Below are positions 38,301-51,100 of a stretch of 64,000 nt of DNA, piece by piece (position 1 is the first letter of the stretch; each line of letters begins with the position of its first letter). The notes beneath the pieces are model-generated. The model did no database searches, was not told where the DNA came from, and was given only the letters and a program-made list of their open reading frames with translations. Position numbers and translations under genes: made by a program. This DNA comes from Pseudomonas sp. KU26590 (GTDB lineage Bacteria; Pseudomonadota; Gammaproteobacteria; Pseudomonadales; Pseudomonadaceae), in NCBI RefSeq assembly GCF_026153515.1, contig NZ_CP110644.1, positions 2,571,501 through 2,635,500 on the forward strand. Direction: 5' to 3'.

Positions 38301-41300
38301 GTGGAGCGGCCGTCGTCGCCATGTCATCAGCCTCGAAGGCCATGGCCGCGAGGACGCCACTGGCGCCTTGGACCTGAGCCGTAGCGTCGGCTGGTTCACC
38401 AGCCTGTACCCGCTGGCGCTGGACGCAGCGGATGACGCGGTCGCTACCCTCAAGGCTGTTAAAGAAAGCCTGCGCGGCGTGCCGGAGAAAGGCCTCGGCT
38501 ACGGACTACTGAAGCACTTGGCTGGCGCGAATTTGCCGGAGCTGATCGGCCAGGGCGTGACCTTCAACTACCTCGGCCGTTTCGACGACAACGAGGGCGC
38601 GCTGTTCTCGCTGTCGAACCGCACACCGGACAATCTGCGCGACCCCCAAGGACCGCTGGCCAATGCCCTGGCGGTCGACGGTCAGGTGCGCGACGGCCAG
38701 TTGCAGCTGGACTGGACCTTCAGCCGCGAACGCTTCAGCCGTGACAGCATCGAGCAACTGGTCGCACTGTACGAAGCGCAGTTGCTGCAGCTGATCGCCC
38801 ATTGCGGCGACGAAACCAACGCCGGCCTGACGCCGTCGGACTTCCCTCTGGCCGGCCTGAGTCAGGCCCAGCTCGACGCCCTCGGTATCCCTGCGCGTGA
38901 CATCGAAGACATCCTGCCCCTGGCGCCGATGCAGCAGGGCATTTTGCTGCACAGCCTGCTGGACCAGGGCAACGGCATTTACCTGATGCAGGACCAGTAC
39001 GACGTCGGCAGCCACGTGGATTTCGACGCGTTCAAGTTCGCCTGGCAGCAAGTGGTGCAGCGTCACCCGGCGTTGCGCACGGCGTTTCATGGCCTGGAAA
39101 GCGGCGTGCAGCGTCAGATTGTGATGCGTCGCGTGCCGTCGCCGGTGCAACTGATCGACCTCAGCCATCTGTCCCGCGACGCCGCCGAGGCCGAGCTTGA
39201 AGACCTGCTGAAAAGCGAGCGCGAGCAGGGCTTCGATTTCGCCCGCGCGCCCCTGCTGCGCCTGCGCCTGATCAAGTTCGGCGAAGCGGATTTCCGCATC
39301 GTCCAGAGCCACCACCACGCGCTGATCGACGCCTGGTGCCGGGGCCTGATGCTCACCGAATTCTTTGCCCATTACCGCGCGTTCCTGGAGGGGCGTCAGG
39401 TCAGCTTGCCGCCGGCGCGGCCGTACCGCGACTTCCTCGCCTGGCTGGCCGAGCAGGACGAAGCGGTCAGCCGCGATTACTGGCGCAACGCATTGGCGGG
39501 CTTCACCGACGTCACGCCGCTGCCGTACCGCCACAGTCTGCAGCGCAACCAGCAGGGCGAAACGCAGATGCGCGACGTCACCCTGGCGCTGGGCACCGAG
39601 CAGACCGCAAAACTCGCCGAACAAGCCCGTCAGCATCGCCTGACCGCCAACACCTTCGTTCAGGCCGCATGGGCCTTGTTGCTGATGCGCCATGCCGACC
39701 GCGACGAAGTGCTGTTCGGCGTCACCGTGGCCGGTCGTCCGACCGAGCTGGAAGGCATCGAAGGCGCGCTGGGGCTGTTCATCAACACCTTGCCGCTGCG
39801 CATCCGCCGGCCGGGCATCGGCGCCTCGGCGCTGGACCTGCTCAACGCGTTGCAGGGGCAGAACGCCGACATGCGTCAGCACGAACACCTGTCCCTGGCC
39901 GACATTCAGCTGCTCGCCGACACCCCGCGCGGTCAGCCGCTGTTCGACAGCCTGTTTGTCTTTGAAAACGTTCCGTTGGGCGCCGAGGTGCAGCAGGCCG
40001 TGAACGAATACCGCATCAACCCGCTGGCCAACCGCACCCACACCAACTACCCGTTGACCGTGGTGCTGCTGCCGGGTGAATCCCTGCAATTGCAGCTGAC
40101 CTACGACACCCGGCACTTCAACGACGCCGACATGGGTGCGCTGGTCAGCCATTTCCGCCGCCTGCTCACGCAGTTGATCGACAACCCGCAGCAGGCGCTG
40201 AGCCAGTTGCAGATCCTTGAGCAAACGGAGCGCGAGCAGTTGCTGAGCTTGGGGCTCGGACCTGTGCAACAGCATTGGTACGACATCAGCTACCTGGAGC
40301 GTTTCGAGGCGCGGGTGCTGGCCCATCCGGCCCAGGAAGTGGCGCGCTGTCAGGGTCAGAGCCTGAGCTACCGCGAACTCAATCGTCAGGCCAACCGCAT
40401 CGGTCATGGTCTGATTGCAGCGGACGTGCAGGGCGACGACGTGGTGGCGCTGTTCGCACCCCGCGGCCTGCCGTTGTTGAGCATGATCGTCGGTGCGTTT
40501 AAGGCCGGTGCGGCCTATCTGGCGCTGGATGATCGTCACCCGGCCGGGCGCAGCGCGCGCATGCTGGGCAGCAGCGCCGCGCCGTTGTTGCTGACGCCGC
40601 GGGAGTGTCTGCCCCAGGTCGAGGCGATTGTTGCCCTGGCCGAACCCAAGCCCCGTGTGCTGGTGCTTGAAGAGTTGCTGACTGGCGCCGATCTGCTCGC
40701 TGACGAAAATCCGGGCCGCTACGCGACAGCCGAGCAACTGGCCTACGTCATCTACACCTCCGGTTCCACCGGCGAGCCGAAAGGGGTGATGGTCAACCAG
40801 CGCGGTATGCTCAACAACCAGATGTCCAAGCTGCCGTACCTGCGTCTAAGCGAGGGCGATGTCATTGCCCAGACCGCCGCCACCGGGTTCGACATTTCCG
40901 TGTGGCAATTCCTCACCGCGCCGCTGTTCGGCGGGCGCGTGGAGATTCTGCCGGATGCCGTGGTGCAGGACCCGCAACGGCTGCTGGAAGAAGTGGCGGC
41001 CAATCAGGTCAGCGTGCTGGAGTGCGTGCCGGCGGTGATCGACGCCATGCTCGCGGTCGCGCCCCAGCGGCTCGACGCCTTGCGCTGGCTGCTGCCGACC
41101 GGCGAAGCGCTGACCACGGACCTCGCCGCGCGCTGGTTTGCGCGCTACCCCGAGGTGCCGCTGGTCAACGCCTACGGTCCGGCTGAGTGCGCCGACGACG
41201 TCGCGTTGCACACCCTGACCGCGGCGCCCGCACTCAACGCCAACATGCCGATCGGCCGGCCCACCGACAACAACTGCCTGTACGTGCTGGATTCCAACCT

Positions 41301-42117
41301 GCAACTGGCCGCGCCCGGTGTGGTGGGCGAGCTGTACATCGGCGGCGTCGGTGTGGGCCGTGGCTACGCCGCGAAGCCAGGGCTGACCGCCGAGCGCTTC
41401 TTGCCTGATCCGTTCGGCGACGCCGGTGCGCGGCTGTATCGCAGCGGCGACCTGGCCCGCTGGAACGCAGACGGCGCGCTGGAATACGTCGGCCGCGCGG
41501 ACTTCCAGGTGAAGATTCGCGGCCAGCGCATCGAGCTGGGCGAAATCGAAAACCTGCTGTTGGCGCAACCCTCGGTGCACGACGCCGTGGTCAGCGCGCA
41601 ACCGACGCCCCACGGCCCGCAACTGGTGGCCTATGTGGTTGCCGACGCCCGGCAGGCGCTGTCCAGCGACGTGCTGAAAAGCGCGCTGGCGCAAACCCTG
41701 CCGGCGTTTATGGTGCCGGCGCACGTCGTCGTGCTGGCCCAGATGCCGCGCAACGCCAACGGCAAGCTCGACCGCAAGGCCCTGCCGGCGCCGAGCCTGG
41801 AAGAACGCGTGTTCGAAGCGCCCCAGGGCGAGCGTGAGGAAGTCCTCGCCGAACTCTGGCAGAGCCTGCTCAAGGTTGAGCAGGTCGGTCGTCACGACAA
41901 CTTCTTTGAACTGGGTGGCCATTCGTTGCTGGCCACGCGGCTGCTGTCGCGCATTCGCGAGCGCCTCGGGGTGAGCATCCCGCTGGCCCAGGCCTTCGAA
42001 GCCACCACCGTCGCCGCCCAGGCGGCGCTGATCGACACCTTGCAGGGGCAGACCCTGACACTCGACCGGCTCGATGCCCTGGACGAGTTAATGAATGAGC
42101 TGGAGGAAAGCAACTGA
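32359..42117 (+). CDS. Siderophore NRPS 1: FAAL-T-C-A(Asp)-T-E-C-A(Dab)-T
   Basis: About 3,252 residues, starting peptide synthesis. Residues 1-590: fatty acyl-AMP ligase ([13 protein letters not shown] near 171; TTSGKLQRS near 550). T near 624 ([10 protein letters not shown]). C about 690-1110 ([10 protein letters not shown]). A about 1140-1630: residues lining the pocket read D-L-T-K-I-G-H-V-G, the Asp code. T near 1670 (TLGGDSILS). E about 1730-2160 ([19 protein letters not shown]). C about 2185-2620, D-acceptor type ([12 protein letters not shown]). A about 2645-3150: pocket D-I-W-E-L-T-A-D-D, the code for 2,4-diaminobutyrate in PvdL. T near 3180 ([10 protein letters not shown]). Product: acyl-D-Asp-Dab, with Asp probably beta-hydroxylated by the enzyme at 63648. 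ATG 32359 follows AGGTGAAAG. Its stop overlaps the next gene by 1 bp. Confidence 0.92.
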   Translation: MKSIRDQAAHFPELVGFYAQTQPDRIALRHIVHEDQPPLLTTYAELDAKARSIAACLQQHLGVQGGERCVLILPTGADYAAAFLGCLYARVIAVPAFAPEYNRQTHLDRLTGILHDAAPQMVLGRREDLDKFQHLLQPFMPAGGRFAAVEEITDGHAGFQAPLIDTASLAFLQYTSGSTSAPKGVMVSHDNLMANEIAMARHFISDPASESWVSWLPLYHDMGLMCGLLLPLYYGGTLTLMSPNYFLGRPARWLEAMSQYGGTFSGGPDFAYRLCVERIKPGAVKGLVLDRWSLAFSGSEPIRIATLDAFSEHFEPAGFNRRALTPSYGLAEATLYVSAAERDRPFGIKHFDGSQLAAGDATEAVFANQNAKSRLPGCGWCRPDHDLRIVDPATLQPLASGHVGEIWIAGPSVAQGYWQNAEATAQTFVEEDGQRWLRSGDLGIARDNELFITGRLKDLIILNGQNLYPQDIEQALEKSVELLRRGRIAAFPVTDGQGVEGVGLALEISRNVRRLMKPPMICEAVRDAVSELFLVAPKVIVLLEPGALPRTTSGKLQRSACRSGWQNGSLDSFAVWQDGRLLNADSADVSVEASPLLPEVLAAWQEVLGKSDLNPADHFFARGGDSVGVVQVLSRLNGELGLKLEPAHLFEHPTLGAFNAHVAEHVSTHGRSAEASAGVQRISRDSDPEQSFAQQRLWFLAQLEPDSSAYHLCGQLSLTGPLDDAALQRSLDDLAARHESLRTTFSIDANEKLVQRIHAPGPVLIERHYLSEDTDPQGALSELARAAVEQPMDLQDGPLWRVLNVRLAPDRQQLVLVLHHIIADGWSVQVMLKEFAALYSAHARGAQPALPPLPIQYADFAAWQRARLAGGEGQRQLAYWREHLGDAQTVLNLPADRPRPAQQSHRGARYAIALDRDLSQSLRDLASRHGATLFMVMLAAYKTLLQRYSSQTDLRVGVPVAGRTCTESEGLIGLFVNTLVLRSEVSPQQSFSTLIEAVRHTALGAQHHQDLPFEQLVEALGVSRNLSHNPLCQVKFTQQFPLPHNVEMAGVRMDVNQLDDYSAHFDLGLDITDDADGIQAVFTYACDLFDEARIAGFAGDLLRICAQVVAQPQVRLADLQIGAEPSSIAAETVTFPASDVLSLWNASVSAQPNRLALQDEQRSARFAEVDAQANQLAQHLRQAGVGVESRVGILLERSLEFVVGLLAVLKSGAAFVPMDPKWPAERQAFVLADSGARLLITDVAAPGDFHGDLICMAADAAWRAQPAQALNLQPHADQAAYLIYTSGTSGTPKGVVISHGALADYVQGLLARLDLAPETSMAMVSTVGADLGHTVLFGALCSARSLHLISPDRTNDADRFAAYMAEHKVGVLKIVPTHLNGLLQATHAADVLPEHALILGGDTLPWALVAQVKRLKPGCRVINHYGPTETTVGVLSNEAFEESMGDSVPVGRPLPNAIALILNDHLQPVVQGDVGELYIGGPGLARGYHQRPAMTAAAFIPDPSGSGARLYRTGDRARLLANGQIQFLGRVDDQVKVRGYRVALGEIAQRLRQLDGLRDAHVRVDDRGQLIAYALLDANVDSGAKMDGEALRTQLARSLPDYMVPSHILILDAFPLTANGKLDAGALPSPTTTSEDFEAPHEGVEAALAALWQAALNVEALGRHDNFFTLGGDSILSLQIIARARRQGIRLTPKQLFEKQTIAELAQVATVAEAKPAAAPVTAAIAPREFALTPIQARLFSLPIAQRQHWNQSLLLDVPQALDTALLQQALGAVLAHHDSLRLSFHQNDAGQWQQRYRDSESAERVLWTCELSREDDFDSLNDEAQRSLNIDTGPLLRVVHARLPSGEARLLLAIHHLAVDGVSWRVLLEDLQLAYRQLAAGNNVALADKTASFQAWSQSLSTLARSPELQQQLPYWQALNAADAILPGDTSVESRVGDSETLHLSLDALNTRRLLSEAPAAYRTRIDDLLLAALSQALWQWSGRRRHVISLEGHGREDATGALDLSRSVGWFTSLYPLALDAADDAVATLKAVKESLRGVPEKGLGYGLLKHLAGANLPELIGQGVTFNYLGRFDDNEGALFSLSNRTPDNLRDPQGPLANALAVDGQVRDGQLQLDWTFSRERFSRDSIEQLVALYEAQLLQLIAHCGDETNAGLTPSDFPLAGLSQAQLDALGIPARDIEDILPLAPMQQGILLHSLLDQGNGIYLMQDQYDVGSHVDFDAFKFAWQQVVQRHPALRTAFHGLESGVQRQIVMRRVPSPVQLIDLSHLSRDAAEAELEDLLKSEREQGFDFARAPLLRLRLIKFGEADFRIVQSHHHALIDAWCRGLMLTEFFAHYRAFLEGRQVSLPPARPYRDFLAWLAEQDEAVSRDYWRNALAGFTDVTPLPYRHSLQRNQQGETQMRDVTLALGTEQTAKLAEQARQHRLTANTFVQAAWALLLMRHADRDEVLFGVTVAGRPTELEGIEGALGLFINTLPLRIRRPGIGASALDLLNALQGQNADMRQHEHLSLADIQLLADTPRGQPLFDSLFVFENVPLGAEVQQAVNEYRINPLANRTHTNYPLTVVLLPGESLQLQLTYDTRHFNDADMGALVSHFRRLLTQLIDNPQQALSQLQILEQTEREQLLSLGLGPVQQHWYDISYLERFEARVLAHPAQEVARCQGQSLSYRELNRQANRIGHGLIAADVQGDDVVALFAPRGLPLLSMIVGAFKAGAAYLALDDRHPAGRSARMLGSSAAPLLLTPRECLPQVEAIVALAEPKPRVLVLEELLTGADLLADENPGRYATAEQLAYVIYTSGSTGEPKGVMVNQRGMLNNQMSKLPYLRLSEGDVIAQTAATGFDISVWQFLTAPLFGGRVEILPDAVVQDPQRLLEEVAANQVSVLECVPAVIDAMLAVAPQRLDALRWLLPTGEALTTDLAARWFARYPEVPLVNAYGPAECADDVALHTLTAAPALNANMPIGRPTDNNCLYVLDSNLQLAAPGVVGELYIGGVGVGRGYAAKPGLTAERFLPDPFGDAGARLYRSGDLARWNADGALEYVGRADFQVKIRGQRIELGEIENLLLAQPSVHDAVVSAQPTPHGPQLVAYVVADARQALSSDVLKSALAQTLPAFMVPAHVVVLAQMPRNANGKLDRKALPAPSLEERVFEAPQGEREEVLAELWQSLLKVEQVGRHDNFFELGGHSLLATRLLSRIRERLGVSIPLAQAFEATTVAAQAALIDTLQGQTLTLDRLDALDELMNELEESN

Positions 42118-45100
42118 TGTCGCAACCGAGCATGACTTCACAGAGCAAGCTGCTGGCCCTGGCCACGCGTTTCCTCAGCCTTGGCAGCGCTCAGCGTCGG
42201 GTGTTTTTGAACAAGCTGCGCGAGCAGGGCCTCGATGCGTCGTCGCTGCCGGTGCCGCCGGGTGTGGCGGGCGAGCACAGCCCGGCGTCGTTTTCCCAGC
42301 AGCGTCTGTGGTTTCTCGAACAGCTGGAACCGGGCAACAGCACGTATCACCTGCCGGGAGCGTTGCGCCTGAAAGGCGAGCTGGACAGCGCCGCGGTGCA
42401 GTCGGCCTTCGAGCGCGTGGCCGAGCGTCATGCCAGCCTGCGCACGGTGTTCGCCACCGCTGAAGATGGCACGCCGGAGCAAGTGATTTGCGGTACTCAA
42501 GGGTTGCCATTCGAGCGTTTGCGCGCGGCTGACGAAGCCGAAGTCCAGGCACTGGCCGATGCCTTCGCCCGACGCCCGTTCGACCTGGCCCAGGGTCCGC
42601 TGTGGCGTGTGGCGTTGATCGAACGCGCGGCAGACGATCACGTGTTGCTGGTGTGCCTGCACCACATCATTGCCGACGGTTGGTCGATTCAAGTGCTGCT
42701 GCTGGATTTCGTCGAGGCCTATCGCGCCGCGCTTTCAGGTGGCGACGACAGCCTGGCGCCGCTGCCCCTGACTTATGCCGACGTCGCCCTGTGGCAGCGC
42801 GCCTGCCTGGACGCGGGCGAGGGTGATCGGCAACTGGCCTACTGGCAGCAACAACTGGGCGATGAGCCGCCGGTGCTGGAACTGCCGGCGGACCGTCCAC
42901 GCCCGGCGCGCCAGAGTTTCCGTGGCGCGCGCCTGCCGTTCAGCTTCGACGCCGCGCTGTCCGGGCGCATGCGCGAACTGGCTCGGCAGCGCGGCGTGAC
43001 GCTGTTCACCGTCCTGCTCGCGGCCTATCAAGTGCTGTTGCAGCGGATGAGCGGGCAGACCGATTTGCGCATTGGCGTGCCCATTGCCGGCCGTCAACGC
43101 GCCGAGACCGAGGGCCTGATCGGCTTCTTCGTCAACACCCAGATTCTGCGCGGCGATGTCCAGGCCGACGCCAGTTTCAACCAGATCATCGACAGCGTTC
43201 GCCTGGCGTCCCAAGGCGCACAAGCCCATCAGGACCTGCCGTTCGAACAACTGGTGGACGCACTGGCGCCCGAGCGCAGCCTCAGTCATAACCCGCTGTT
43301 TCAAGTGCTCTACAACCATCAGCAACGCCAGGACGAAGCGCTGCAACTGATGCCCGGCCTCAACGCCACGCTGATGCCCCTGGACAACGGCAGCGCGCAG
43401 TTCGACCTGGCGCTGCACACCTGGGAAAACGCGGCGGGTGAACTGGCGGGTAACTGGAACTACGCCACGGATCTGTTTGATCACGGCAGCATCGAGCGCT
43501 TGCATGGGCGTTTTGAGCAGTTGTTTGCCGAGTTGCTGGAGCGGCCGGATGCGGGGATTGGCGACTTCGAGTTGCTGGATGTTGAGGATCGCGCGCAACT
43601 GGCGTTGGTCAACGACACCGCGCGGGACTGGGACTCGGAGCCGTTTGTGCATCGGCATTTTGAGCGGCTGGCGCAGGCACATCCCGAGCGGGAGGCTGTG
43701 CGCTTTGGCGATGCGGTGTTGAGTTATCGCGAGCTGGATCAGCGTGCGAATCAGTTGGCCCATTACCTGCAAAAGCAGGGCGTCGGGCGCGAATCGCTGG
43801 TGGGCGTCGCGGCGTTGCGCTCGCTGGAAATGGTCGTTGCGCTCTACGGCGTGCTTAAAGCCGGCGCTGCTTACGTACCGCTGGACCCCGAGTATCCCGC
43901 TGATCGTCTGCGTTACATGCTGGAAGACGCGGGTATTGGTTTACTGCTGAGCCACGATGGGGTGATTGAGGATTTGCCGGCTGTTGAAGGCCTACGGGTG
44001 CTGAATCTGGATCAGATTGATCTCTCAAGCCAATCCGTCACGGCGCCGGTTGTAGCGCTGCACCCCGAACAACTGGCCTACATGATTTACACCTCGGGCT
44101 CGACAGGGAAACCGAAGGGCGCCGGCAATACCCATGCAGCACTGTTTAACCGTCTGGCCTGGATGCAGGACGCTTACAGGCTCAGCGCATCGGACGCCGT
44201 ATTGCAAAAAACGCCTTTCAGTTTTGACGTTTCGGTCTGGGAATTCTTCTGGCCGTTGATGGTGGGGGCGCGTCTGGTCGTTGCTCAACCGGGGGATCAC
44301 CGCGATCCGCTGGTATTGAAGACGCTGATCGAACAACAGCACATCACCACGCTGCACTTTGTCCCGTCGATGCTCGGCGCCTTCATGGCCCAGGACGATC
44401 TGAGCGGCTGCGCGTCCCTGAAACGCATCGTGTGCAGCGGCGAAGCCTTGCCTGCCGACCTGGCGCGGGACACCCTTCAGCGCCTGCCGAACGCGGGCCT
44501 TTTCAACCTGTATGGCCCGACCGAAGCCGCCATCGACGTGACCCACTGGACCTGCCGCGACGAGCCCGGCGTTTCCGTACCCATCGGCGCCCCCATCGCC
44601 AATCTGCACATCCACATCCTCGACAGCCGCCTCAACCCGCAACCCATCGGCGTACCGGGCGAGCTGTATATCGGCGGCGACGGCCTCGCTCGTGGCTACC
44701 ACTTGCGTCCCGGCCTGACCGCCGAGCGCTTCGTTGCCAGCCCGTTCGGCAGCGGCGAGCGGCTCTATCGCACCGGTGACTTGGCGCGCTGGCGTACCGA
44801 CGGCGTGGTGGAATACCTCGGCCGTCTCGATCACCAGATCAAACTGCGCGGTCTCCGCGTCGAAATCGGCGAGATCGAAGCGGCGCTGCTCGATCACCCG
44901 GCGGTCAAAGAAGCGGTGGTCATCGCCCGTGAACTCAGCACTGGCATGCAGCTGGTCGGTTATCTGGTCGCCGATGAGTTTGACGAAGAACACCTGCGCA
45001 CCCAGCTGAAACAGCGCCTGCCGGATTACATGGTCCCGGCCCACTTCGTCACGCTGGACAGCCTGCCGCTGTCGGCCAACGGCAAACTCGACCGCAAAGC

Positions 45101-48100
45101 GCTGCCCGATCCACAGATCCAGCAACGGGCTTTCGAAGCACCGCTGGCCGGGGTCGAAACCCAGCTGGCGGCGTTGTGGCAAGACCTGCTCGGCGTCGCC
45201 CAGGTCGGTCGCCAGGACAACTTCTTTGCCCTCGGCGGCGACTCGATCCTCAGCCTGCAAATTATCTCCCGCGCCCGCAAGGTCGGCATCGTGCTGTCGC
45301 CCCGGCAGATGTTCGAACGCCAGACCATCGCCGAGCTGGCCCAGGTCGCTCAGGTGGTCAGTCAGGCTGCGCCCGTGGTCGAGCCCATCGAGCTTAACCG
45401 CGACATCCCGCTGACGCCGATCCAGCACTGGTTTTTCCAGCAGCCGATGCGCAACCGCAGCCACTGGAACCAGTCGCTGCTGCTGAGTCCGAGTGAAGCG
45501 CTGGACCTCCCGGCGCTGACCAAGGCCCTGGCCGCCGTGCTCAACCATCACGACGCCCTGCGGATGCGCTTTGTGCAGCAAGACAACGGCCAGTGGCAGC
45601 AACGCTATCGCGCCGGCCTTTCTGCTGAAGATTTTTCATCCGAAGAACAGGCCCAAAACGGCCTGATCTGGCAGCGCACCACCAGCCTGAATGAGCTGAC
45701 CACAGCCTGCGACGAAGCCCAGGCAAGCCTCGATCTGCGAGACGGCCCGCTGTTGCGCGCCGTTCATTTCAATTTGGCCGAAGGCGGCGAACGTCTGTTG
45801 CTGGTGGTTCATCACCTGGTCGTCGACGGCGTGTCGTGGCGCATCCTGCTGGAGGACCTGCAAAACGCCTACACCCAGGCGCAAGCGGGCCTCGCTATCG
45901 ACCTCGGTGACAAGACTGCGTCGTTCCAGCGCTGGGCCAACCGCCTGCTCGATTTCGCTTACAGCGACGCCGTGCTGGCCGAAGCCGAATACTGGCGCAA
46001 CCTGCCGTCAGCACCCGCGTTGCCCTGCGCCAATCCCCAATGCGATTCGCGCCAAAACAACGTGCGCCAGCTGCATTTGCAACTGGACGCCACGCGCACC
46101 GAAAAACTGATCAGCGAGGCGCCGGCGGCGTACCGCACGCAGATCAACGACCTGCTGCTGACCGCACTGGTCCGCGCGATGAAGCGCTGGAGCGGCGAGT
46201 CCCAGGCGATGATCGCGCTGGAAGGCCACGGCCGTGAGGACCTGTTCGACGGCGTTGACCCGGCGCGCACCGTCGGCTGGTTCACCAGCCTGTATCCGGT
46301 CAGCCTGCACGCCCACGACGACCTCGACGCCGCACTCAAACACACCAAGGAAACCCTGCGCGCCGTGCCCCACGGCGGCCTGGGTTACGGCCTGTTGCGT
46401 CATCTGCGCGGCGAAGCCTTGCCGGCGCTGGACGGCTGCGTGCTGTTCAATTACATGGGCCGGCTGCAAAACAGCAGCGGGCTTTTCAGCCTGGCCGAGG
46501 AGGGCAGCGGTGCCCAGCGCGCCGCCGATGCACCGCTGAATGGCGAGCTGTCCATCGATGCGCAAATCCGTGACGGCCAGTTCAGGCTGACCTGCAGCTT
46601 CAGTGGCGAACGCCATGAGTCTGCTTCAATTCAACGTCTGCTCGACGCCTACAGCGAAGCGCTGGACGAGGTGATCGAACACTGCCGCCGCCATTCAGCC
46701 GTGACGCCGTCGGATTTCCCGGCACTGGCGCTGAGTCAGGCACAACTCGACGCACTGCCGGTTGCTGCCTGGGACATCGAGCAGCTGTACCCGCTGACGC
46801 CGATGCAGCAGGGCCTGTTGTTCCATACCGAACTGAGCAGCGGTGAGATCGTCGATCAGGGCAGCGCCCGGGATCTGTACATCAACCAGGTGGCGCTGGA
46901 CATCGAACACCTGCCGGTGACCCGCTTCAAATCGGCATGGGCGGCGGCGGTTCAGCGTCATCCGATCCTGCGCGCGGCGTTCCTGCGTGTCCCCGGCAGC
47001 GAACAGCCGGTGCAACTGATTCGTCGCGATGCCGCTCTGGTAGTACGTGAACTGGACCTGCGCAGCAGTGATCAAGCATTGGCCGACGTCCTGGCGGCCG
47101 AGCGGGAAACCCCGTTCGACCTGCACGCCGCGCCGCTGATGCGCGTATTGCTGATTCGCCAGAGTGAGACGCTGTGGAAACTGGTCTGGACCTTCCACCA
47201 TATTCTGCTGGACGGCTGGAGCAGCGCGGCGGTGCTGGGCGAAGTGATTCAGGCGGCGATGTCCGACGCCACGCCGCAGCCCGCCGGGCATTACGGCGAT
47301 TACGTCGAATGGCTGCTGAGCCGCGACGCCGAGCGCAGCAAGACCTTCTGGCAGACCCACCTGGCCGGTTTCGACCAGCCAACGATGATGGCGGCGGCGC
47401 TGACTGCGCCGACCTCCAGCACCGGCGAGCCGTTGCCGAATCAGGTGCGGGTCACCTCCATGGACCTCAATAGCGAACTGCTCAACAGCGCCGCCCGCCG
47501 TCAGCGCGTGACCGTCAATACGCTGATTCAGGCGGTGTGGGTGCTGCTGTTGCAGCGCTACACCGGGCAGCAGCGGGTGGCGTTCGGCGCCACGGTGTCC
47601 GGTCGTTCCGCTCAGGTGCCGGGCATCGAGCGCATGCTCGGCCTGTTCATCAATACCCTGCCGCTGGTGCAGGCGCCCGAGGCGCAGCAGAAGGTCGGTG
47701 ACTGGCTGAACGACCTGCAAGCGCACAATCTTGAGCTGCGCGAGCACGAACACACGCCGCTGTTCGAGGCCCAGCGCTACGCGGGCCACGCCGGCCGTGA
47801 CCTGTTCGACAGCCTGCTGGTGTTCGAAAACTACCCGGTGGACGCGGTGCTGCGGGACAAGCAGGCCAACGGCGTTAACCTGGGTTCGGTCGAACTCAGC
47901 GACAAGACCCACTACCCGCTGAGCCTGGCGGTGGTGGCGGGCGAGAACGCCCATGTTCACGTCAACTACCACAGCAACGTGTTCAGCGCCGCGCAGATCT
48001 CGCGTTTGTGCGGGCACTTCCAGTCACTATTGGACGGCCTCTGCCGCTTCCCCGAGGCGCGCATCGGCGAGCTGTCGATGCTCACCGAAGGCGACATCCA

Positions 48101-51100
48101 ACAGATGCACGCGTGGAACACACCGCCGTTTTTGCCGTATGTGGATCGGCCGATTCACGAGCTGATCGCCGACCACGCGCGCATTCGGCCTGACGCCATT
48201 GCGCTGGTCCACGGCGAGCAGCGCCTGACCTTCGCCGAGTTCGACCGTCGCGCCAATCAGCTGGCCCACGCCTTGCGCGCCCGGGGCATTGGCACCGAAG
48301 TGCGCGTGGCGATTGCCATGGAGCGCGGGATTGATTTGTGGCTGGCGTTTTATGCCGTGTTGAAATCCGGAGGCGCCTACATTCCGCTCGACCCGGACTA
48401 CCCGACCGAGCGCCTGCGTTACATGCTCGAAGACGGCGGCGTGAAGCTGCTGATCAGCCACGATGCAGCGCTGAATCGCGTGCCGGTCGGTGATGTGCCG
48501 TTGCTCAATCTGGACGAACTGGACTGCTCGTCTGAGCCATCCACGGCCCCGGACGTCACGATCCATCCGCAGCAACTGGCCTACCTGATCTACACCTCGG
48601 GCTCGACCGGCAAGCCAAAGGGCGCGGCCATCGCCCACGCCGACATTTCGATGCACATCCAGACCATCGGCGAGCGCTACCGCTTTACCCCGGAAGATCG
48701 CAAATTCCACTTCCTCTCGATCAGTTTCGACGGCGCCCACGAAGGCTGGATGATGCCGCTGTGTTACGGCGCCCGCGTGGTGCTGCGCGATCAGGAGCTG
48801 TGGAGCGTCGAGCAGACTTACGACACGCTGATCCGCGAAGGCATCACCGTGGCCTCGTTCCCGCCGAGCTACCTGCGTCAGTTGTCCGACTGGGCGGGTG
48901 TTCAGGGCAAGGGCCCGGGGGTGAAAACCTACTGTTTCGCCGGTGAAGCCTTCAGCCGCGAAATGCTCCACGACGTGATTCGTAATCTGCAGCCGCTGTG
49001 GATCATCAATGGCTACGGACCGACGGAAACCGTGGTCACGCCGACCCTGTGGCTGGCCTCCGCAGACACTGCCGACTTCACCACCGCCTACGCGCCGATC
49101 GGTGATCTGGTCGGCGATCGTCAGGGCTACGTGATGGACGCGGATTTGAACCCGTTGCCCCAGGGCATTGCGGGCGAGTTGTACCTGGGCGGCGCCGTGG
49201 CGCGGGGTTATCTGGACCGTCCCGGCGCAACCGCTGAGCGTTTCCTGCCGCATCCATTCCGCGCCGGTGAACGCATTTATCGCAGCGGCGACCGTGTGCG
49301 CTTGAACAGCGAAGGGTTGCTGGAATATTTAGGCCGCATCGACCACCAGATCAAGATCCGCGGATTCCGCATCGAGGCCGGTGAAATCGAAGCGGCACTG
49401 AAGACCTGCGACGGCGTGCGTGAGGCGCTGGTCGTCGTTCGCGACAGCACAAACGGCAAGGTCTTGCTGGGTTATGTCGGCGGCAATGGTCTGTCTGAAG
49501 ACAGTCTCAAGCAACAGCTGAAAAACACCCTGCCGGAATACATGGTCCCCGCGCACATCGTGGTCATGGAGCGTTTGCCGCAGTTGCCCAACGGCAAGCT
49601 CGACCGCAACGCGCTCCCTGACCCGCAGGTGATCTCCAGCGATTATCAGGCGCCGCAAACGCTCCTGGAACAGCAATTGGCGGCGCTGTGGCAGCCACTG
49701 CTGGGCATCGACGCCGTCGGCCGCAACGATCACTTTTTCGAACTGGGCGGCCACTCCCTGCTGGCGATGCAGCTGATTTCCCGGCTGCGCCATGAGCATC
49801 AACTGAGCGTGCCGTTGCGTGCCCTGTTCGACGCACCGCGCCTCAGCGATTTCGCCCAGCGCATCACCGGGCTGACAGGCTCCGAAGCCACTCAGCTTGA
49901 GCTGACCCCACGTCGGCAGGCCCTTGCCGTGCAGTCGTTCTCCCAGCAGCGCCTGTGGTTCCTCGACCAGCTGCAACCCGGCGGCCATGCCTACAACCTG
50001 CCGGGCGCCGTGCGCTTGCGCGGCGCGCTGAACGAGGTTGCATTGCAGGCGGCATTCGACGGCCTGACCGCGCGCCATGAAGTGCTGCGCACGCGGTTCC
50101 TGGCGGTCGATGGCGTGCCGATGCAACAGATCGAGCCGGCTCAAGGGGTGCAGATCGAGCGGATGGATATCCGCCATGAAGGGGATATCGACACCGCCTT
50201 CAACGCCTTGGCCCAGGACTTCGTCAAGCGCCCGTTCGACCTGTCGCGCAGCCCCGTCTGGAGGCTGGCGCTGGTGCGTGTCGCGCCTGATGAACAGCGT
50301 TTGCTGATGTGCCTGCACCACATGATCTCGGACGGTTGGTCGGTGCGCGTGCTGCTGCAGGAATTCTGCGAGCTGTACCGCGCGGCGTTGGAAAACCGCG
50401 CACCGCAACTCGCTTCATTGCCGGTGCAGTACGCCGACTTTGCCGCCTGGCAGCGAGAATGGCTGGCGGCGGGCGAGGGCGAGCGGCAGTTGAACTACTG
50501 GCGCGAGCAGCTGGGTGACGAGCACCCGGTGCTGGAACTGCCCACCGACCGGCCGCGTCCGCCCCAGCAAAGCTACCGCGGCGATCGCGTGCTGTTCGCC
50601 TTCGATGCCGCGTTCAGCCAGCGTGTGCGCGGGTTCGCGAAACAGCAGGGCGTCACGCCGTTCATGGCGATTCTGTCGGCGTATCAGGTGTTGCTGCACC
50701 GCCTGAGCGGGCAGAACGACCTGCGCATCGGCGTGCCGATTGCCGGCCGTTCGCGGCTGGAAGTCGAAGGGCTGATCGGCTTCTTCGTCAGCACCCAGGT
50801 GCTGCGCGCCGAGGTGTCTGCCGAACTGAGCTATCGCGAGGTGCTGGAACAGGCCAAGACGCGGACCCTCGGCGCCCAGGCCCATCAGGACTTGCCGTTC
50901 GAGCAACTGGTCGAAGCGATGCAACCCGCGCGGAGCCTGAGCCACAACCCGTTGTTCCAGGTGGCCTACGACCACCAGCAGCAAGACTTTGCATCCCTCG
51001 CCGGGCTGCCCGGCCTGCGCGCCGACGTGCTGCCGCTGGACGATGGCAGCAGCCAGTTCGACCTGGCGCTGAACACCCACGAAGACGCCGAGGGCGGTCT